A DNA stretch of 46,942 nucleotides from assembly GCA_002315595.1 (NCBI GenBank), contig DCHG01000069.1:1-46942 (forward strand). The letters run 5' to 3'. This DNA comes from Clostridiales bacterium UBA1758. GTDB taxonomy: Bacteria; Bacillota; Clostridia; Oscillospirales; UBA1758. The position numbers and the translations under genes were made by a program. The notes below the pieces were generated by a model that did no database searches, was not told where the DNA came from, and worked only from the letters and a program-made list of their open reading frames with translations. Below are positions 42,423-46,942 of this stretch, piece by piece; position 1 is the stretch's first letter; every line of letters starts with the position of its first letter.

Positions 42423-43879
42423 TTGGTTACTCCTTCAAACGCGGAACGCGGATCAAATTCAATCGCAATCAATGCCTTTGTCACGGCTTCAACAAATCCG
42501 GGCAGTTCACGGAGATCCTGCCCCCACCAATCGGCACGGGATGCGACCTTATCAACGCGGACGGCGGCATCGTCGTTTGCGATTTCGGCGAAGAAATCAA
42601 GAACTTCGGCAACGTCCGCAATGCGGTATTTTTCGCCGTTGCGGAGTCCGTAGAAACTGCCGTCGTCGGACTTATACGCCTTATAGAATGCGATATAGGC
42701 GGCAAAGGAGAAAGTCAAATGCTTCGGCAGTTTGCCGTTACGCTTAACGAATTCGGTGATACTTGGCAACACGCGCGCTTTCCATTTTGAGGTGGAATTG
42801 AGCGAGATTGAAAGAAGTTCATGACGTATGAAGGGATTTGAGAAACGACCTGCGACACTTTCTGCAAAGCCCACAAGTTCGTCATATGGCAGGTTCAGTG
42901 TCGGGATGATTTCATCAAAGACGCAGGCGTGCATATAGGCACTCATCGTGTCGTCCGCCATACATTCACCGACGGTGTCAAGACCGGCGAGGTAAGCCCC
43001 AAGTACCATGGAAGTGTGCGCACCGTTCAGGATACGCACTTTTCGGTCACGGTAGGGGGTAATATCACGCGTAAAAACGATGTCAAGACCGGCTTTGTCA
43101 AGCGGAAATTCGGCGGAAATGTCCTTCGGGCTTGCGATTACCCAAAGACCGAAGGGTTCTGCGGTATCGAGAAGTTGATCCTCATAACCGAGTTCGACAC
43201 AGAGTTCTGAGGCTTCATTTTTCGGATAGCCGGTTACAATGCGGTCGACAAGAGTGTTGCAGAACACACAACAGTTTTCCACCCATTCCTTGAATTCGTC
43301 GGGAAGCCGCCACAGTTCGATGAATTTCATCACGCAATCGTGAAGGGTTTCGCCATTTCGATCGATCAATTCACAGGCAAGAATGTTCAGCCCCTTATCT
43401 TCGGCGCCGGTGAATTCAAGATAGCGCAAGAATAGGAGTTTTGTCAACTTGCCGGGATAGGTAAGCGGCGGTTCGGCGGCAAATTTGTCGTCGTCACGGA
43501 ATTCAATGCCGGCTTCCGTCGTGTTTGAAATCACAAAACGAAGTTCGGGAAGTTTGATGACATCACAGTATTTTTCATATTCAAGGAAGGGATCAATGGA
43601 TTCGGCGACACTAGTGACAACTTTTCGTTCGACGTACGGAACGCCGTCTTTCATGCCACGAAGAATGACGGTATAAATGTTATCCTGCGCACGAAAACGT
43701 TCCAAATCGCCGAAACTGATCGGCTTGACGATGGCGACGCTTCCGTCGAATACGCCGGCTTCATTGGCTCGATCAATAAAGTAATCCACAAATGCACGAA
43801 GAAAATTACCTTCGCCGAATTGCATCACCTTGATCGGATGCTGTTTGACCTCTACCATGGATGAATTGAGTCTTGCCAT
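42419..43879 (-). CDS. uxaB: tagaturonate reductase (mannitol dehydrogenase family)
   Basis: This 486-residue enzyme reduces D-tagaturonate to D-altronate with NADH. The opening IKVMQFGEGNFLRAFVDYF carries the cofactor loop, and RILNGAHTSMVLGAYLAG near residues 278-295 includes the catalytic lysine/asparagine region of the polyol dehydrogenase family. The length agrees with UxaB. The start has GAGGT upstream. It is the first gene of the operon uxaB-uxaA-gfo, divergent from an AraC regulator. uxaC (uronate isomerase) and kdgK/kdgA are not in the window. Confidence 0.93.
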   Translation of the reverse strand: MARLNSSMVEVKQHPIKVMQFGEGNFLRAFVDYFIDRANEAGVFDGSVAIVKPISFGDLERFRAQDNIYTVILRGMKDGVPYVERKVVTSVAESIDPFLEYEKYCDVIKLPELRFVISNTTEAGIEFRDDDKFAAEPPLTYPGKLTKLLFLRYLEFTGAEDKGLNILACELIDRNGETLHDCVMKFIELWRLPDEFKEWVENCCVFCNTLVDRIVTGYPKNEASELCVELGYEDQLLDTAEPFGLWVIASPKDISAEFPLDKAGLDIVFTRDITPYRDRKVRILNGAHTSMVLGAYLAGLDTVGECMADDTMSAYMHACVFDEIIPTLNLPYDELVGFAESVAGRFSNPFIRHELLSISLNSTSKWKARVLPSITEFVKRNGKLPKHLTFSFAAYIAFYKAYKSDDGSFYGLRNGEKYRIADVAEVLDFFAEIANDDAAVRVDKVASRADWWGQDLRELPGFVEAVTKALIAIEFDPRSAFEGVTK

Positions 43880-43971
43880 TTTCGTAGACCTCGCAGTTTT
43901 ATAAAATGAAATGTTCGGGCAATGGTTAATTCAAAAAACACAAAAAATCAATGAAACCGATCGAAAAGCCC

Positions 43972-43999
43972 TTGATTTTGTGAGAAATCGGATTATAAT
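43972..43999 (+). promoter_or_regulatory. promoter of the second araC-like gene
   Basis: TTGATT and a perfect TATAAT are separated by 16 bp, 22 bp before the start at 44022. The uxaB promoter must lie in the same 142-bp region, but no clear box is seen on the minus strand. Confidence 0.6.
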
Positions 44000-44021
44000 G
44001 ATTGTGGAAAGGAAGTACGAT

Positions 44022-44846
44022 ATGAACAGTATTTGTAGATTTATTCCTGCACAGAAAAGTCCGGGAACACTGTCCGTCATTCACTTTGTCTATGAAACGG
44101 AGTGGAAGAAGTTGACGCAGCCGTTCTTGAATTCGATTTTTTATATGTATCTTGTTACTCGCGGGAATGCGAAAATGCACATGGCGGACAAAGATTACAA
44201 CTTGTCGGAGGGAACACTGTTTTTTACCTTTCCGGGGATCGAATATACATTTGACGGAAGCGATGATTTTTCGTTTTTTTATATCAGTTATATGGGATCA
44301 CGTTCGGTGGGGTTGATGGAAGAATACGGTGTTACGGTCGAGCGTCCGGTATTCGACGGATTTTCCGATGAGATCGAATTCTGGCGCAACGCGATCCAAC
44401 GCGTCAATCCGCAAAATGCGCCCGTATTGTCGGAAGGCGTTATGCTTTACACACTGTCGTTTCTCGACGGAAACAATCGGTCAAATCACAAAGACAAGTT
44501 CGATCATACGATCGATAGCGTCGTGAGATATCTTGAAAACAATGCGGGCGATCCGTCGATCTCGCTGAAAAAAGTCGCCGATATTTTCGCTTATTCCGAA
44601 AAATATCTATCCCATTTGTTTAATATCAATATGAACACGAATTGGAGCGTTTATATCAATCGCGTCCGAATTCAAAAGGCGATCAAAATGATTGACGACG
44701 GAGAAACGGATCTTGCCCAAATCGCCGCAAATTGCGGGTATCGGGATCCGATGTATTTTGTCAAGGTGTTCAAGAAAAATACGGGATTTACGCCGCGTGA
44801 ATTCTTAAATCGTCAAGAGAACGTAACAACGGAATTCGTTGATTGA
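44022..44846 (+). CDS. AraC family regulator, probably of uxaB-uxaA
   Basis: This 274-residue protein has a cupin-like N-terminal domain (GNAKMHMADKDYNLSEGTLF near 48-68) and a C-terminal double helix-turn-helix (about 170-265) ending in CGYRDPMYFVKVFKKNTGF then TPREF. The start at 44022 (MNSICRF) has GGAAAGGAAG upstream; the earlier ATG at 43911 precedes the promoter. It is divergent from the uronate operon, so it most likely switches that operon on in response to a uronate. Confidence 0.92.
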   Translation: MNSICRFIPAQKSPGTLSVIHFVYETEWKKLTQPFLNSIFYMYLVTRGNAKMHMADKDYNLSEGTLFFTFPGIEYTFDGSDDFSFFYISYMGSRSVGLMEEYGVTVERPVFDGFSDEIEFWRNAIQRVNPQNAPVLSEGVMLYTLSFLDGNNRSNHKDKFDHTIDSVVRYLENNAGDPSISLKKVADIFAYSEKYLSHLFNINMNTNWSVYINRVRIQKAIKMIDDGETDLAQIAANCGYRDPMYFVKVFKKNTGFTPREFLNRQENVTTEFVD

Positions 44847-44990
44847 CGATGTTTTTCTATATTATATGACAAGTATGAATGAGTGTCAATGAAATCGACT
44901 CCGAGATTTTGAAAATGTATATACAAATTTGGATTTGCGTGATAAAATAGTGTCAGTAAAGGTCTTCGGACCGAAATCAGGAGGAAGAAA

Positions 44991-45383
44991 ATGGCTATTG
45001 TAAAAGGAATGCACCATATCGCAATTACAGCGCTTGATTTCGATAAAACGCTAGCGTTTTACGACAAACTCGGCTTCAAACCGATGATCTCTTGGGGCGA
45101 TAAAAATACGCGTGCCGCGATGGTTAATGCAGGCGGTGGAGCGTGCATTGAGGTGTTTTCGAGCGACGGGACAAATCCGCGTCCGCAGGGATTGTTCCAG
45201 CATATCGCGCTTGCGGTAGACAACTGTGACGAGGCGTTCAAGGTCGCGCTCGAAGCGGGCGGAAAAGAGGAAAAAGCACCGTATAATATCGATATTCAGT
45301 CCGCACCCGAAGTGACAAAGGTGAGAATTGCCTTCGTTTTCGGTCCGAATGGCGAAGAAATCGAATTTTTCCAGTATCGCTGA
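44991..45383 (+). CDS. VOC (glyoxalase/bleomycin-resistance-like) family protein
   Basis: This 130-residue protein is one vicinal-oxygen-chelate domain: MHHIAITALDFDKTLAFY at the N-terminus, FQHIALAVDN in the middle and GPNGEEIEFFQ at the end supply the H, H and E of the usual metal site. The chemical role (glyoxalase, lyase or dioxygenase-like) is unknown. The start has AGGAGG upstream, and a terminator follows directly. Confidence 0.9.
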   Translation: MAIVKGMHHIAITALDFDKTLAFYDKLGFKPMISWGDKNTRAAMVNAGGGACIEVFSSDGTNPRPQGLFQHIALAVDNCDEAFKVALEAGGKEEKAPYNIDIQSAPEVTKVRIAFVFGPNGEEIEFFQYR

Positions 45384-45399
45384 AATACTATAATTCAAA

Positions 45400-45448
45400 A
45401 CACCCGACTGACGGAGTATAATCCGTCGATCGGGTGTCTTTTTTTTTC
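45400..45448 (+). terminator. terminator after the VOC gene
   Basis: ACACCCGA / TCGGGTGT with an inner stem GACGGA / TCCGTC is followed by nine T. Being close to the DUF554 stop it may act on both strands. Confidence 0.88.
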
Positions 45449-45487
45449 AATAGAAAAGCCAATTGATATCAGTTTTGACGTGTTCGT

Positions 45488-46207
45488 CTATGAAATGATG
45501 CAAGACGTTAAAACGGCAATGAGGATTGCGGGAAGCATATTTGCGACTCTGAATTTCTTGCCCCAAACCAAATTCACACCGACGCAGAAAATCATCAAAG
45601 AGCCGACCAGTGAGATTGAATTCACCGCGGTTTCCGTCAAAATCGGCGAAATGAATTTTGCCAAGAGCGTGATACCGCCTTCCAACAGAGCCACGGGAAT
45701 AGCGGAAAAAATGCAACCTTTTCCCATGCTTGAAGTCATAACAACGATAATAATAAAGTCAAGCAGCGATTTTACAAAAAGCATGGTATGGTCGCCCGTC
45801 AGACCGTCCTGAATTGCACCGACGATCGCCATTGCCCCGATACAAACCGTAAACGACGCAGTTACAAACGCGTTTACGAAATTGGCATCATTGGAATTTC
45901 CCGTGCGTTTTTTTAACCATTCACCGAATTTTTCCGTCAAATTTTCCAAATCGATGATTTCGCCGAACAGCGTTCCGATCACCAAACTTATGACGATAAA
46001 CATCGACTTGCCACTGACGATTTGACCGTTGTCGATGGATAACATCCCTTCCATCGCACCTGCAATGGAAATGAACAAAACACATAGACCGCAAACTTTA
46101 TTCAATGCCTCTTGTTGTTTTTCTTTTAGCAATGCTCCGAAGAAATGACCGAGTATTCCGCCGATAATAATTGCAGTGGCGTTCACCAAAGTACCTAAGC
46201 CGAGCAT
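45488..46207 (-). CDS. DUF554 family membrane protein
   Basis: This 239-residue protein has about six to seven hydrophobic segments; the start GLGTLVNATAIIIGGILGH and the C-terminal GVNLVWGKKFRVANMLPAI are typical of DUF554 (YdfK/YqgA type), whose function is unknown. The start has AAGAGGT upstream. It is monocistronic, with its own promoter. Confidence 0.92.
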   Translation of the reverse strand: MLGLGTLVNATAIIIGGILGHFFGALLKEKQQEALNKVCGLCVLFISIAGAMEGMLSIDNGQIVSGKSMFIVISLVIGTLFGEIIDLENLTEKFGEWLKKRTGNSNDANFVNAFVTASFTVCIGAMAIVGAIQDGLTGDHTMLFVKSLLDFIIIVVMTSSMGKGCIFSAIPVALLEGGITLLAKFISPILTETAVNSISLVGSLMIFCVGVNLVWGKKFRVANMLPAILIAVLTSCIIS

Positions 46208-46254
46208 TCGATTACCTCTTAAATTGATGGTTTATCCGAGAAATAGTTTAGTTA

Positions 46255-46283
46255 AGTATAACACAGGATGAATTTACTGTAAA
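46255..46283 (-). promoter_or_regulatory. promoter of the DUF554 gene
   Basis: On the minus strand TTTACA and TATACT are separated by 17 bp. Confidence 0.6.
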
Positions 46284-46437
46284 GTGAGTTGTTACCAAAG
46301 CAAAGGGAGTGGGGTGAGCCAAAAACAAGTTGAACGTCTTGCGGGAAACTGAGGTGCAACCGCAGCAATGTTCTAACGCAAGACTTATCATTTTGCTTAC
46401 GCAAAATGACGATTCAAGTCCATAAAAACTGAATAAA

Positions 46438-46474
46438 CCAAAAGAGAGCGATACAAAGTATCGCTCTCTTTTGG
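46438..46474. repeat. 17-bp perfect inverted repeat
   Basis: CCAAAAGAGAGCGATAC and GTATCGCTCTCTTTTGG are separated by 3 nt. It could end a transcript in either direction, but lacks a T run beyond the stem. Confidence 0.7.
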
Positions 46475-46589
46475 TTGGTGCGAGTGTTCTTACAGAACTT
46501 TTTTGAAAAACTCAGTAATATCAATGGTTTACAGGCTTTCAGGCAGCGATATTTACACTTAAAAACAGCATATTGAGGTAGTATTTTCA

Positions 46590-46619
46590 AGACGTTTCTT
46601 TCGAGAAGCGTCTTTTTTT
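46590..46619 (+). terminator. leader terminator before the ParB-like gene
   Basis: AAGACG / CGTCTT with inner TTCT / AGAA forms a hairpin followed by TTTTTTT, 25 bp before the ATG at 46645. It is either a terminator of an upstream transcript or an attenuator. Confidence 0.65.
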
Positions 46620-46644
46620 ATACCCAAAAACAGGAGGAAAACTT

Positions 46645-46942
46645 ATGCCAACATCCAAGACCAAAACGCCAATGGAAACGGCTCCCCCGCAGGAGGTCAT
46701 AACCAATATCCCCCTGTCGGAGCTGCACCCGTTTCCAAACCATCCCTTTCAAGTCCGGGACGATGATGCCATGAAGGAAACTACCGAGAGCATCAAAGAA
46801 TACGGTGTCCTTGTCCCGGCAATCGTCCGACCCGTTCCTGACGGCGGCTATGAGATCGTATCCGGTCACAGGCGAAAACACGCAAGCGAGCTTGCGGGAC
46901 TGGACACGATGCCCTGTATGTGTGCCGCTATGTCACCGAAGG
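46645..46942 (+). CDS. ParB/RepB/Spo0J-like protein, 3' end beyond the window
   Basis: About 99 residues are present, with no stop before the window ends. The ParB N-terminal core is clear: LSELHPFPNHPFQVRDDDAM, then GVLVPAIVRPV and the hallmark VSGHRRKHASELAGLDTMP, in the form found in integrative conjugative elements (Tn916/Tn1549-like). The ATG at 46645 has AGGAGG 8 bp upstream. Codons are richer in GC at third positions than those of nearby genes, which fits horizontal gain. After DTMP the reading departs from the usual pattern, so a frameshift near the edge cannot be excluded. Confidence 0.85.
   Translation, partial: MPTSKTKTPMETAPPQEVITNIPLSELHPFPNHPFQVRDDDAMKETTESIKEYGVLVPAIVRPVPDGGYEIVSGHRRKHASELAGLDTMPCMCAAMSPK

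Larger units (their letters stand above)
46284..46644. other. gene-free structured stretch, possible edge of an integrated element
   Basis: No gene is seen. It contains GTCTTGCG (46336-46343) pairing with CGCAAGAC (46377-46384), a perfect hairpin TCATTTTGC / GCAAAATGA (46388-46409) enclosed by GACTT / AAGTC, and a 17-bp perfect inverted repeat at 46438-46474. A hairpin GACGTTTCT / AGAAGCGTC with a T run (about 46592-46619) ends just before the ParB-like gene. This may be a leader RNA or an element boundary; no attachment site was identified. Confidence 0.45.

Noticed and set aside
46645..46942. Chromosomal Spo0J/ParB of the replication origin
   Set aside because: No parA/soj, gid or rnpA genes are near, and the motif style and codon use are those of element-borne ParB-like proteins.

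Overview
The window reads as chromosomal DNA from an uncultured, probably gut or rumen, Clostridia-type Bacillota (Firmicutes). Signs for this are strong AGGAG-type ribosome binding sites, short gaps and ATGA-type overlaps, a guanine riboswitch ahead of xpt, TAXI/TRAP and BMP-type transporters with acidic lipoprotein linkers, a FliB-like protein, a DUF554 protein and tRNA genes with encoded CCA. No genus can be named from the sequence alone.

Layout. 1-437: four tRNA genes (Arg, His, Gln, Lys) and a terminator. 435-1864: decayed AraC remnant and a Gfo/Idh/MocA oxidoreductase. 1932-6770 (minus): cysteine-rich membrane-anchored small protein, M14-like carboxypeptidase, MATE exporter, polysaccharide deacetylase and PdxA-type dehydrogenase. 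7015-9428 (plus): MetY-type sulfhydrylase and a DMT transporter. 9708-14624: a four-gene dehydrogenase operon (SDR, two MDR enzymes, Gfo/Idh) facing a divergent AraC regulator, with two face-to-face promoters on the same 30 bp. 14689-19329: nucleotidyltransferase-like protein, YhcC-type radical SAM protein, GH35 beta-galactosidase and LOG protein. 19466-25303: guanine riboswitch, xpt and a complete BMP/Nup-type nucleoside ABC transporter, forming one purine-salvage unit. 25318-31407: HD and HAD hydrolases, ABC-F ATPase, 2-hydroxyacid dehydrogenase, D-lyxose-isomerase-like cupin and FliB-like protein. 31411-34235 (minus): phospholipid operon (PAP2, PssA, Psd) plus a GNAT protein. 34503-37835: TAXI-TRAP transporter. 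37960-38374: a candidate structured RNA built from about 63-nt modules. 38373-40057: YbaK, PqqD-like protein and a lipoprotein. 40071-44846: hexuronate catabolism (UxaB, UxaA, Gfo/Idh) with a divergent AraC regulator. 44991-46207: VOC protein and DUF554 protein. 46336-46942: structured intergenic DNA and the start of a ParB-like gene of the kind carried by integrative conjugative elements, cut by the window end.

The genes mostly serve carbon and nucleoside scavenging: plant-sugar and uronate breakdown, purine uptake and membrane lipid synthesis. The two least expected items are (i) the TAXI solute-binding protein, whose usual C-terminal segment sits at its N-terminus, so that it looks circularly permuted, and (ii) the stand-alone transcript candidate at 37960-38374, in which a Shine-Dalgarno/ATG module recurs with about 63-nt spacing, three copies encode only three-residue peptides, hairpins lie between modules, and an intrinsic terminator closes the unit.
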